Positions 33,767-42,656 of a stretch of DNA of 64,000 nucleotides are shown one piece after another. The notes beneath the pieces were generated by a model that made no database searches, was not told the origin of the DNA, and saw only the letters and a program-made list of their open reading frames with translations. Every line of letters starts with the position of its first letter. The first letter of the stretch is position 1. Location: NCBI RefSeq assembly GCF_963666145.1, contig NZ_OY762614.1:1230501-1294500 (forward strand), in the 5' to 3' direction. This DNA is from an uncultured Desulfobacter sp. Its GTDB lineage: Bacteria > Desulfobacterota > Desulfobacteria > Desulfobacterales > Desulfobacteraceae. A program made the translations under genes and the position numbers.

Positions 33767-35562
33767 TGTGAATCACTTCCTTTAAAAGAACTGCGGGGAA
33801 CAACAAAATTTTCCAGGTACAGGAGATTCTCGGTAACACCGCTTTTGGGGTCCACAAGCAAGAGTTTCTTACCATCCAGAGTTTTGGCTGCAGATTTGAG
33901 ATACATTAAATTTTTTATCACGGTTTCACCCTTTTGAAAGGCCTGATAGCGCAGTTGGTAATTGGTTGCTTCGCCTTGTGCGGTTTGTTCCCGTTCAACG
34001 ACATAGCCCTGGGCTTCACTGATGGTTCGTTCGCCGTTGACGCGCTCCCGGCATTCCATGGACGCAGCCTTTCGCTGTGCATAGTTCAGGCTAGTAACCT
34101 TGAGTTGATTGGCGGCCACAACATTTTCAAAGGACTCTGCCAGGTTGATGGGCGGATGCAGATCCCGCAGGCAGAATGAAACGATATCCACCCCGATTCC
34201 CAATTCATCGCTTTGCCGTTGCAATTGCGCACTCAATTGCCGGGTCCATGCATCCCTCTTATTCAGGATCAGGTCATAAAATGCTGTTTTGGAAAACATA
34301 TGATTAAGTAACTGCAACGCCAGTGATGACAACATTTTTTCAGGGACGCCGTTTTCATAGTTAAGGTAATAGGCATGGTAATCCTTCACCCGGTAATGAA
34401 TGATAATGTAGGGTAGAAAAAGATTATTATCCCCTGAAATAAAGGCTTTGCTGTCTCCGTGGTCCGTATTCCAAATCATGGCTGAATCCTGGGTTGTAGT
34501 GTTGCCGACGACCAAGGATTGGATGGATTCTGTGTTAAACCGGATCACACGGTCTATGGGATAAGGAAGTTTAAGGTGCAGTCCGGGCCCGATCTCATAT
34601 GCACTGTTGATAACCGAGCCAAAACGAAGCAGCAGTGCTTTTTCATTGCTTTTCACCGTGTACAATGCGGTTGAGCAAAACCATATAACCAAAGCTGCAA
34701 TTGCCAGGCGAAAAGCCCCTCGCAGTATTTTGTGAAGATAGACAAAAAAGAGATGGAAAAAACGTTTGGACTTGTCGCCCAGATTTAGCTGATTTTCCAA
34801 GTTGGACCAATGGGATTTATAGGTTGAAATCGAGCACGCTTTACAGATTATGCCGGTAAATTTTTGCTCAAATACCATCCGCTGGCGGCCCTTGATAATG
34901 GCCATCATCGCATTGACCAGCAATTCAAGGGCAAAGGTCAGGATATACAAAGAAATAACAACTCCGACCCAGCGGTCTACATTGACATTAAAGTGGTAAA
35001 GAATCAATGAAAGGCCGGTGATCAGGGAAATTGCCATGTCGGCACGATTGTGATGGCTGTCGGCAATCAGTGCGGCAGAGTCCTCCCAGTTTCCCACAAA
35101 TTCTTCAAACCGGGATAAAAAATAAGAGCCAAAGGAGAGGCCGACAAAGATAAGGCCTGTTGTCAGCGGAGCGGTTACCACCACCTTGCCGGCAAATATG
35201 GCTTTAACAAAAATTGAAATTGCTGCAATCGTAAGGATCAGGCCAATGGTCACCGCCGCCTTGAGTTCGGTATTGACGGCACTGATTTTTTGCCATGCCC
35301 GGGCTAAAATACTTTTTTTCTTTTTGGCTTCGGCCGTCTCGTGTTCGACGGAACCGTTCCGGTTCGCCAAGCCCAGACCCTTTTTATTCTGAAGAATAAT
35401 AGAGACAAATACCAAAACAGTGGTACCGATGTCAGCAAGACTATGCCAGGCCTCGGACAACACGCCAAGGCTGCCGGAGAGCCAGTAGAGGAAAAACTTA
35501 ACCAGGGTCAACAGGCAAATAATGAGAAAGGCAACGCCTGCGGCTTTTGATTGTTGGGTCAC
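33763..35562 (-). CDS. Fusion of a CDF metal transporter and HflK
   Basis: A 599-residue two-part membrane protein. Residues 1-225 resemble a cation diffusion facilitator: membrane helices, SEAWHSLADIGTT in helix 2 (His40/Asp44) and ALIADSHHNRADMAISL in helix 5 (His171/Asp175), the expected quartet of zinc/iron/manganese ligands. Instead of the usual cytoplasmic CDF domain, a loop containing CKACS (residues 240-244) leads to a new helix (about 283-301). An HflK-type SPFH domain follows with NEKALLLRFGSV and HLKLPYPIDRVI, ending in the coiled coil with ANQLKVTSLNYAQRKAASM. The start is GTG 35562, eight bases after AAAAGGAG; upstream codons to 35619 lack a site. Confidence 0.8.
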   Translation of the reverse strand: MTQQSKAAGVAFLIICLLTLVKFFLYWLSGSLGVLSEAWHSLADIGTTVLVFVSIILQNKKGLGLANRNGSVEHETAEAKKKKSILARAWQKISAVNTELKAAVTIGLILTIAAISIFVKAIFAGKVVVTAPLTTGLIFVGLSFGSYFLSRFEEFVGNWEDSAALIADSHHNRADMAISLITGLSLILYHFNVNVDRWVGVVISLYILTFALELLVNAMMAIIKGRQRMVFEQKFTGIICKACSISTYKSHWSNLENQLNLGDKSKRFFHLFFVYLHKILRGAFRLAIAALVIWFCSTALYTVKSNEKALLLRFGSVINSAYEIGPGLHLKLPYPIDRVIRFNTESIQSLVVGNTTTQDSAMIWNTDHGDSKAFISGDNNLFLPYIIIHYRVKDYHAYYLNYENGVPEKMLSSLALQLLNHMFSKTAFYDLILNKRDAWTRQLSAQLQRQSDELGIGVDIVSFCLRDLHPPINLAESFENVVAANQLKVTSLNYAQRKAASMECRERVNGERTISEAQGYVVEREQTAQGEATNYQLRYQAFQKGETVIKNLMYLKSAAKTLDGKKLLLVDPKSGVTENLLYLENFVVPRSSFKGSDSQ

Positions 35563-35753
35563 CGGAACAGCTCCTTTTAAAACAAATAATTCATCCGGGC
35601 ACCGATTGTAGTGGATCAAGCAGAAAAATAAAGATGGCGGCAGGGGTTTGATGACGTTTTAATCAAAAAGATACATTTTAGGCTCATCTAACAATAATTA
35701 AAACATATGGGAGAGATACTGATGTCATAGGAAAGATGATCTAAAAACTGAAT

Positions 35754-35784
35754 TTGACACAAAATAAGTAGTTGTGCATACAAC
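35754..35784 (+). promoter_or_regulatory. marR promoter with overlapping operator
   Basis: TTGACA (35754-35759) with a 17-bp spacer to CATACA (35777-35782). The -10 lies within the palindrome GTTGT-GCAT-ACAAC (35771-35784). The same half-sites recur before the DUF169 gene. A site overlapping the -10 is what autorepression by a MarR protein would need. Confidence 0.6.
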
Positions 35785-35788
35785 CATT

Positions 35789-36241
35789 ATGGTATTTTCT
35801 TTCATATGATCATAAAACATCCTTAGGCTATTTAACCGGTTTGGCAAACAGGCAGTTGAGTCAAACACTTACCGCCCGTTTCCAGGCAGCGGGGATCGAT
35901 ATGACAGCCGAACAATGGGGCGCCATTCTTCTGGTGCTCAATGGTGATGCGAAAACCCAAGGGGAAATTGGCCGGCAGCGGCTCCTTGAAAAATCCAGCA
36001 CAAGCCGATTGTTGAACGGGTTTAACGACGCGGCTGGATTACCCGAACCCGTGATCCCAAAGACAGCCGTCATAAGATTGATCCCCCCACCCCCAGGGTC
36101 CTGGAAACAGCAGAACGCTGCACCGTGATTGCCCGAAAGGTAATCTCGAAGGCCCAGCGCGGCATGACCCGGGAAGAGCAATCCGTCTGCCGGTCCGTTC
36201 TTGGGCGGATCATCGCAAACCTGAACGACATGGGTACATAG
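35789..36241 (+). pseudogene. MarR-family regulator with two frameshifts
   Basis: Conceptual translation gives a MarR protein of about 150 residues only if two frame changes are allowed. It opens MVFSFI from ATG 35789, then meets TGA at 35807 unless one base is skipped. The middle (KTSLGYLTGLANRQLSQTL, then AEQWGAILLVL) is in another frame. The original frame returns near 36031, giving GWITRTRDPKDSRHKIDP, the MarR wing, to TAG 36239. The shifts are +1 and -1, so they cancel. The winged-helix core between is well kept, so the damage is recent, the sequence has errors, or the frames are recoded. Confidence 0.7.
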
Positions 36242-36261
36242 ATAAAAAAAAGAACGTCATA

Positions 36262-36275
36262 GTTGTATACACAAC
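36262..36275. promoter_or_regulatory. Second MarR-type operator before the DUF169 gene
   Basis: GTTGT-ATAC-ACAAC (36262-36275) repeats the half-sites found at 35771-35784 and ends 14 bp before the DUF169 start. It overlaps a possible -10 (TATACA, 36266-36271) but has no convincing -35, so control of readthrough or a weak internal promoter is possible. Confidence 0.6.
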
Positions 36276-36289
36276 AAAAGGAGGTTAGA

Positions 36290-37135
36290 ATGGATATTCA
36301 ATCGATTATCAAAGAGACTCAAATTTTCCTGAACCACCTGGGGTTGGATGAGGAACCCTTTGGCGTTTATTACGCCGACACAAAACCTGAAAATGCTTAT
36401 GGCCCCAAACCGGGCGTTCCCATATCCCGGGAACTGGAAGCGCAGGGAAAGGTGGACATGCAGGAGATGTTTAAAACCTTCTCCTGCGTAATCGGCAACA
36501 TCTGGCTGGCCAGGAAAAAGAAATGCGCCGCCTTTATTTCTGCCGAAGAATATGGATGTCCCGGGGGCGTTTTCTACTGTTCCATGATGAAGCCCAACAT
36601 CCGGTTCATTGAGCATTATGTGACCACCGGGTATGAGGGGACACCGGTTCACGGTGAACGGTTTTTGCCCTCCCCCGAAGCCATGAGGACATTTTTGGAC
36701 CGGGTAAATCCGCGCAACGCCACCGGTAAATATTGTATATTTAAGCCGTTATCGCAATTTACAGGGGAAGAAGAACCTGAATTTGTCATCTTTTTTGCCC
36801 GTCCCGAAGTGATTTGCGGTCTTTTTGTTCAGACCACATTTACCACAGGCGACGTGGACTGCGTGGCATCCCCGTTCGGTGCGGGCTGTACCAACATTTT
36901 GGCCTGGCCGCTTTACTATAAGGAACAGGGGCTTGAAAAAGCCGTACTCGGTGGATTCGATCCTTCGGCCAGAAAATTCATGAAGCCCGATGAACTCACC
37001 TTCACGGTCCCCTTTTCTTTATATCGGAAAATGCTCGATGCCCTGCCCGAATCCATGTTCAACGGCGGCAAGGACTGGACGAATGTACGCAAAAAGGTTG
37101 AGCGCAGTGCAAAAGCCTGGGGTGAACGCGAATAG
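36290..37135 (+). CDS. DUF169 domain protein
   Basis: A 281-residue cytoplasmic protein of the DUF169 family, which occurs widely in anaerobes and has no established function. Family blocks seen are EEPFGVYYADTKP near the N-terminus, KKKCAAFISAEEYGCPGG and DVDCVASPFGAGC. The recurring Cys residues (CPGG, CVAS, GAGC) might bind a metal or cluster, but no standard ligand motif is present. AAGGAGG is ideally spaced before ATG 36290. It is intact although its neighbours on both sides are damaged. It is expected to share control with the molybdopterin enzyme gene 122 bp downstream. Confidence 0.75.
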   Translation: MDIQSIIKETQIFLNHLGLDEEPFGVYYADTKPENAYGPKPGVPISRELEAQGKVDMQEMFKTFSCVIGNIWLARKKKCAAFISAEEYGCPGGVFYCSMMKPNIRFIEHYVTTGYEGTPVHGERFLPSPEAMRTFLDRVNPRNATGKYCIFKPLSQFTGEEEPEFVIFFARPEVICGLFVQTTFTTGDVDCVASPFGAGCTNILAWPLYYKEQGLEKAVLGGFDPSARKFMKPDELTFTVPFSLYRKMLDALPESMFNGGKDWTNVRKKVERSAKAWGERE

Positions 37136-37257
37136 CCCCGTCAGAGTGAACGTCTCGGACTGTGCCGTGTATTGGCCTTAAGCCGAAGGCATGGTCCTGA
37201 AGATATTAGAGTATGCCGGCAACGGACCCAAGCAATCATAACAAAGGAGGGGGTCTT

Positions 37258-39431
37258 ATGGTCGAAATTAAAAAAAGCTATTGCGGACTTTGCCATCCGC
37301 GCTGCGGCACCCTGCTGCACATTGAAGACGCAAAATCGTTAAAGTAATGGGTGATCCCGGTCATCCGGGGCGTGATCTGCCAAAGGGGACGATTGATGCC
37401 GGACCATGTCCACCACCCCGACCGTTTGAACTATCCCTTGAAACGCAAGGGAGACAAAGGCGGCGGCCAATGGCAGCAACAGACCTGGGACCAGGCCCTA
37501 TACGAGCTGGCCGATAAGCTTTCCCGGCTTAAAGACAGATACGGTGCTGAAACCCTGACCTTTACCCACGGCACAAAACGGACCTATCACTGGGACTGCC
37601 GTCGATTTTTCAACCTGTTCGGTTCTCCCCAATATCTGCGGCGTAAACAATATCTGCATGTGCCCAAGCTACGCCACAGAGTTTGCCACTTACGGCGGCA
37701 TAGTCATGCCAGGGGTCATGGAGGCCGCCTGCATTGTCATCTGAGGTGCCAATCCGGTCAATTCCGATCCTGTGGGACTCTATCCCCAGCTGGTCCAGGC
37801 CAAAAAGCAAGGCGTTAAGTTAATTGTGGTCGATCCCAGGCGGACCAAGGAAGCAGAGATGGCGGATCTCTGGCTCCAGGTGCGGCCGGGTACGGATCTG
37901 GCCCTAATGCTGGGCTGGATTCGTCTGATCATCGAAGAAGACTTATACGACCATGACTTTGTGGAGAAATGGACCGTTGGGTTTGAAGATCTCAAAGCAG
38001 CGGCCCAAAGTTACACCCCGGAAAAGGTGGCCCAAATCACCGGCATCCCGGCAGACCTTATGACAAAAGCCATTCGGTTGTACGCGACTACCAAGCCTGC
38101 GGTGCTTCCCTGGGGCTACGGTCTGGACAAGCAGGGAATCAATGCCAACCAGTGCGCCCGGACCCGGGCAAGTTTGCTGGCCATCACCGGTAACCTGGAA
38201 ATTCCAGGGGGTGAAAATTTCAGTCTGGCCGGAGATGTTGCAAAAATCATCGACTGGGAACACCTTGAAATAAATGAGGCCATTTCCGAAACCCAGCGCA
38301 AAAAGCAGCTCGGAGCCGACATGTATCCGTTCTTCGGATTTCCCGGATGGGAAAAAAAACTGGCCGCCAACCAGAAACTGCCCCCGGGGTACCTAGGCTG
38401 CGCCGGAAGCCTGGCACTCCAATCTTGCCCATGCAAGGGAGGTGATGAAAGCCGCCATCATCGGCAAGCCCTATCCCGTGACCGCCGCCATATCCCTGGC
38501 AAGCAATCCGTTGCTCTCTTTTCCCGACTCAAAACAGGTATTTGAGGCGCTCAACGCCCTTGAGCTGTATGTGGTCATGGAGTACTACATGACCCCGTCC
38601 GCCGCCTTGGCTGACTACGTATTCCCGGCCTCGTCCACGGTGGAGCAGCCGGAACTGTGACTGACCAACAGCTTTTGCATGGCCTGTCCCCAGGGCATTG
38701 ATCCGCTGTATGAACGCAGGAACAGCTATGATTTCTACCGGGGCTTAGGCATTCGGTTGGGCCAGGAAACGCATTGACCCTGGGAAACGATAGAACAGGT
38801 GTATGATCATTGCCTTGCCCCCATTGGGAAGACATTCAAAGAGTTCTGCGAACAATACGGCATTTTTGGGGAGCGGGAGTTCCGCCGGTATAAACGCTAC
38901 GGATTTGGGACACCTTCGGGCAAAGTGGAGCCTAAATCTTCAATCTTTGAAGATCTCAACCTGCTGCCTGTCCCGGTGTACCATGAACCGCTTTTAAGTC
39001 CCGTGGGCAGCCCTGACCTGGCCGAAAAATATCCTTTGAACATGATTACGGGCAGCCGGTTCATGCCCATGTACCACACGGAACACAGGCAGATCGGAAA
39101 GGCCCGCAAAAAACATCCGGATCCCCTGGTCACCATTCATCCGTCCACGGCATCCGCATTAGGCCTTGCAGAAGGAGACTGGGCGGTCATATCCAGCCCC
39201 ATGGGAAAAATACGCCAGCGGGTCCACATTTCGGATGCCATCCGGGAGGACATGGCGGATGTGGAGCATGGATGGTGGTTTCTGGAAACCGAAGAGAAAC
39301 TGCCCACCCTTTTTAAGATATTTGAATCCAGTCCCAATGTACTGTGCCCGGATGATCCCGAACTGTGCAGTCCTGAAACCGGAAGCTGGCCCCACTCCGC
39401 ATTTCTGTGCCGGATTGAAAAGGATGTGTAA
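37258..39431 (+). pseudogene. Molybdopterin oxidoreductase gene with frameshifts and TGA codons
   Basis: A complete DMSO-reductase-superfamily protein, of the type near acetylene hydratase and formate dehydrogenase, is readable only across several faults. A [4Fe-4S] motif C-x2-C-x3-C is at YCGLCHPRCG. The cofactor region includes KLIVVDPRRTKEAEMADLW and the C-terminal domain GFGTPSGKVEPKSSIFED to CRIEKDV. Faults seen: frame changes near 37330, 37370, 37628 and 38400; in-frame TGA at 37742, 38658 and 38775. Each TGA is where Trp is expected (VI*GANP, PEL*LTN, ETH*PWE). AGGAGG precedes ATG 37258. It cannot be expressed as a normal enzyme as written. Confidence 0.75.
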
Positions 39432-39464
39432 ATTGTAATACACCAAATCCCATAATCTCCGGGC

Positions 39465-39494
39465 TTGACGAAGGGTAATCCCCGCCGATATAGT
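39465..39494 (+). promoter_or_regulatory. Candidate promoter of the M48 lipoprotein gene
   Basis: TTGACG (39465-39470), 18 bp, TATAGT (39489-39494), about 89 bp before the start codon. Confidence 0.5.
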
Positions 39495-39582
39495 GTCTCC
39501 GTAATAAAAAATCGTATCAGATTTCACGTGTGCATATCCGGCAATCGAAGATGCCGAAAGTAAAGAAAGAGCCAGGAGGATT

Positions 39583-40920
39583 ATGGAACCAATTAAAAAC
39601 ACCGAAATGACCCGGCGAAACTTTTTGCAGGGCTGTGCAGCAACGGCCGTTACCCTGGCTGGGACGGGCCTTTTCCAGGGCTGCGCCATTGATCCGGTCA
39701 CCGGGAAACAGCAGTTGATGCTCATGAGCCGGGACCAGGAAATATCCATCGATCGGCAGCAGTCGCCCTTTCAATTTTCCTCGGACTACGGTGTAACCCA
39801 GGATGAGGGTCTGAACCAATACGTTTCCCAGGTGGGCAGGGGCATGCTGCCCCGGGTGCATCGCCCGGACATGCCCTATAATTTCCAGGTGGTCAATGCC
39901 ACTTATATCAATGCCTATGCCTTCCCGGGCGGCTCCATTGCCATCACCCGGGGCATCTTACTGGGCCTTGATAATGAGGCGGAACTGGCCTCACTGATCG
40001 GACACGAACTGGGGCATGTGAATGCACGGCATACGGCCGAACAGCAATCCAAAGGTCAGATCTCATCCATTCTGGTGGCAGGCCTTTCGGTGGCGGCAGA
40101 GACCCAGGGGGCGGGACTGGGCGACTGGGCCCAGAAACTTGGGGGCTTAAGCCAGGGGCTGTTTTTGTCCAAATACTCCAGGGACAATGAACGTGAGGCC
40201 GATGCCCTGGGACACCAGTACATGGCACAATCCGGATACAACTCCAGGGGCTTCACCGGCCTGATGGAGATGCTCAACGCGCTCAATACCTCAAAGCCAA
40301 GTACCACCCAGATGCTGTTTGCCACCCATCCCATGAGCCGGGAACGGCTGGACGCCGCAAGGGACAGGGACAATGGCATATACCGGGACACCCATGCCTT
40401 AAGCCTGTACCGAGACCGGTACATGGACCACACAGCAGCGTTAAGGGCCATAAAACCCATGATCGTCAAACTCCAGGAGGCTGATAAGTTTCTGGCCAAA
40501 GAGCAATACGACCAGGCTGAAACGGCTTTAATGTCGGCGCTCAGAATAAAAGACGATGATTATACGGCCCAGGTGATGACGGCCAGGTGTATGCTGATTC
40601 AAAAAAAGAATAAAAATGCAGCCTCCCATGCCCGTCTTGCCAAACAACTTTACCCACAGGAAAACCAGGGACATTTTATTTCAGGGATTGCCAATCTGAC
40701 CCTAAAAAAGGCCATGCAGGCCCATGAGGATTTTAGTGCATGCAGCAGGGTACTGCCCGGAAATCCCATGATAACCTTTTATCAGGGATACGCCCTTGAT
40801 ATGGCGGGCAGAAGAGAGCCGGCCGCCCGGGAATATGCCGCATATCTCAAAGCGGTCAATTATGCCTCAAACAAGTACAGCCAGTATGCGTATAAGCGTC
40901 TTAAAGAGTGGAATTATTGA
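39583..40920 (+). CDS. Tat-exported M48 lipoprotein metalloprotease with TPR tail, BepA-like
   Basis: A 445-residue envelope protease. The N-terminus has a twin-arginine motif TRRNFLQGC and a lipobox (GLFQGC, Cys about 34), which suggests a Tat-dependent lipoprotein. The M48C catalytic core carries HELGH in ASLIGHELGHVNARH and the distal glutamate in DNEREADALG. The last 170 residues form TPR-like helices. BepA-type proteases degrade or help fold outer-membrane proteins, a job that fits periplasmic localisation. AGGAGG lies upstream of the ATG. It is not cotranscribed with the convergent gspE. Confidence 0.86.
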   Translation: MEPIKNTEMTRRNFLQGCAATAVTLAGTGLFQGCAIDPVTGKQQLMLMSRDQEISIDRQQSPFQFSSDYGVTQDEGLNQYVSQVGRGMLPRVHRPDMPYNFQVVNATYINAYAFPGGSIAITRGILLGLDNEAELASLIGHELGHVNARHTAEQQSKGQISSILVAGLSVAAETQGAGLGDWAQKLGGLSQGLFLSKYSRDNEREADALGHQYMAQSGYNSRGFTGLMEMLNALNTSKPSTTQMLFATHPMSRERLDAARDRDNGIYRDTHALSLYRDRYMDHTAALRAIKPMIVKLQEADKFLAKEQYDQAETALMSALRIKDDDYTAQVMTARCMLIQKKNKNAASHARLAKQLYPQENQGHFISGIANLTLKKAMQAHEDFSACSRVLPGNPMITFYQGYALDMAGRREPAAREYAAYLKAVNYASNKYSQYAYKRLKEWNY

Positions 40921-40954
40921 GTAGGGATAATTACAGACGCAGCGAAAATAAAAT

Positions 40955-42655
40955 CTATTCCTGGGTGACGCGCAGCACTTCACGAAGGGACGTGATGCCC
41001 CGGGCCACCTTGGTCAGGCCGTCGGCCCGAAGGGTTTTCATTCCCTTTTTAATTGCAGCCGCCTTGATCAGGTTGGCATCCGAAGTCTCCAGGATAAGCG
41101 ATTTTAATTCCTCATCCAGAGGCAGAATTTCCATAATAGCCTGGCGTCCCCAATACCCCGTGTTAAAACATTTTGCACAGCCTTTGGGTTTGAAGACCTC
41201 CTGCCCGGGGGCAAGCCCGTTTGTGCTTTTAAAACTGCTTAAATCGGCCTGGGAAAGGGTAAACGGCTCCCGGCAATGGGGGCAAAGTACCCGCACCAGA
41301 CGCTGGGCAATCACATGATTCACGGAAGAAGTGATCAGATAGGGCTCCACGCCTAAATCCACCAAACGGGTCACCGCACCTGGGGCATCATTGGTGTGAA
41401 GGGTGGAAAACACAAGATGCCCGGTCAAAGCCGACTGAATCGCAATCTCTGCGGTTTCAATGTCGCGGATCTCACCAATGAGAATGACATCCGGGTCCTG
41501 GCGAACGATGGATCGAAGTCCCCGGGCAAACGTCAAACCTGTTTTCTGGTTGACCTGGATCTGTCCCACCCCTTTCAAATTATACTCCACGGGGTCCTCA
41601 ACCGTGATAATGGACCGGTCCGGGGTATTGATCTCAGACAGGCCTGCATACAAGGTGGTGGTCTTGCCGCTGCCCGTGGGGCCCGTGACCAGGACAATGC
41701 CGTGATTCTGCCGGAAAATATCATGCAGGAACCGTTCATTGTCCGGGGAGAGGCCGAATTCTGAAACCTGCATAAAATATCCGGATTTGTTCAACAACCG
41801 GATAACCAGGCGCTCACCAAAATTGGTAGGAACGGTTGAAATACGCATGTCGATTTCCTGGTTGCCCAGTCTGACCTGGGCCCGGCCATCCTGGGGAATA
41901 CGCTTTTCGGCAATATTCATCTTGGCCATGACCTTTACCCTGGAAATCAGACTGGACTGGAACATTTTGGGCGGGGTCATCATGGGATACAAAATCCCGT
42001 CAATGCGGTACCGGACAACCAGTTCATCCTGGAAGGGTTCAATGTGAATATCACTGGCCCCGGCCTTCACCGATTGGGAGATCATCTGGTTGACCAGGCG
42101 GATGACCGGGGCATCACTGGTGTCGTCCAGAAGATCTGCAGTCTGCTCAATGTCTTCAATATGAAGAAATTCTTCATCTTCCATGTCGTCCATCAGGTCC
42201 TGGACATTCTGTCCGTCCTGATCAAAAATCATGTTGATGCCACTCAGGATCTGGGCTCTTGTGGCCAGCGCCAGGGTGTACGCCCCGAAACCTGCATACA
42301 TGGCCACCTCATCCACATAGCTCAAATCCGACGGATCATTCAAAACAATAACAGGATTTTTGTTTTCAGGCTTGAGCGGAACAATAAGATTCTTTTTTAA
42401 AAACTTACGGGTAATTTTTTCGGCGACGGACAGATCCGGATTTACAAAAGCGATATCATCCAGAAATTCAATACCGTAGATTTTCCCCAACGCTTTCAAG
42501 GCCTGGGATTCAGACACAAGTTTGGTGTCACAGGCCATTTCCGCCATCCGTGCCGGATCCTTGGCACAGGCTGCCGTGATTTTTTCTCTTTGTTCATAGT
42601 CCAGGGAAACAACGGTTGCAAGCTGGTCTATAAACTGCTGGATTAATTTTTCCAT
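40955..42655 (-). CDS. gspE: Type II secretion ATPase GspE
   Basis: A 566-residue secretion ATPase. An N-terminal MshEN/T2SSE_N-type region (1-160) binds GspL. The P-loop GPTGSGKTTTLYAGL is near residue 330, followed by an Asp box, Walker B QDPDVILIGEIRDIETAEI and a His box. The four-cysteine zinc subdomain is CPHC...CAKC, as usual in GspE. It is the last gene of the operon, beginning one base after the gspD stop. Nothing suggests inactivation. Confidence 0.94.
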   Translation of the reverse strand: MEKLIQQFIDQLATVVSLDYEQREKITAACAKDPARMAEMACDTKLVSESQALKALGKIYGIEFLDDIAFVNPDLSVAEKITRKFLKKNLIVPLKPENKNPVIVLNDPSDLSYVDEVAMYAGFGAYTLALATRAQILSGINMIFDQDGQNVQDLMDDMEDEEFLHIEDIEQTADLLDDTSDAPVIRLVNQMISQSVKAGASDIHIEPFQDELVVRYRIDGILYPMMTPPKMFQSSLISRVKVMAKMNIAEKRIPQDGRAQVRLGNQEIDMRISTVPTNFGERLVIRLLNKSGYFMQVSEFGLSPDNERFLHDIFRQNHGIVLVTGPTGSGKTTTLYAGLSEINTPDRSIITVEDPVEYNLKGVGQIQVNQKTGLTFARGLRSIVRQDPDVILIGEIRDIETAEIAIQSALTGHLVFSTLHTNDAPGAVTRLVDLGVEPYLITSSVNHVIAQRLVRVLCPHCREPFTLSQADLSSFKSTNGLAPGQEVFKPKGCAKCFNTGYWGRQAIMEILPLDEELKSLILETSDANLIKAAAIKKGMKTLRADGLTKVARGITSLREVLRVTQE

Positions 42656-42656
42656 A

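Noticed and set aside
37742..38777. The three TGA codons as selenocysteine
   Set aside because: They fall at positions where Trp is expected (VIWGANP-like and similar), not at the active-site Cys/Sec position, and the Cys in ICMCPSYATEF is encoded normally. No SECIS-like hairpin was apparent after them. Frame changes nearby fit decay better.
37258..39431. Alternative genetic code with TGA as Trp
   Set aside because: Many other genes in the window end in TGA and use TGG for Trp normally, so a genome-wide code change is excluded.
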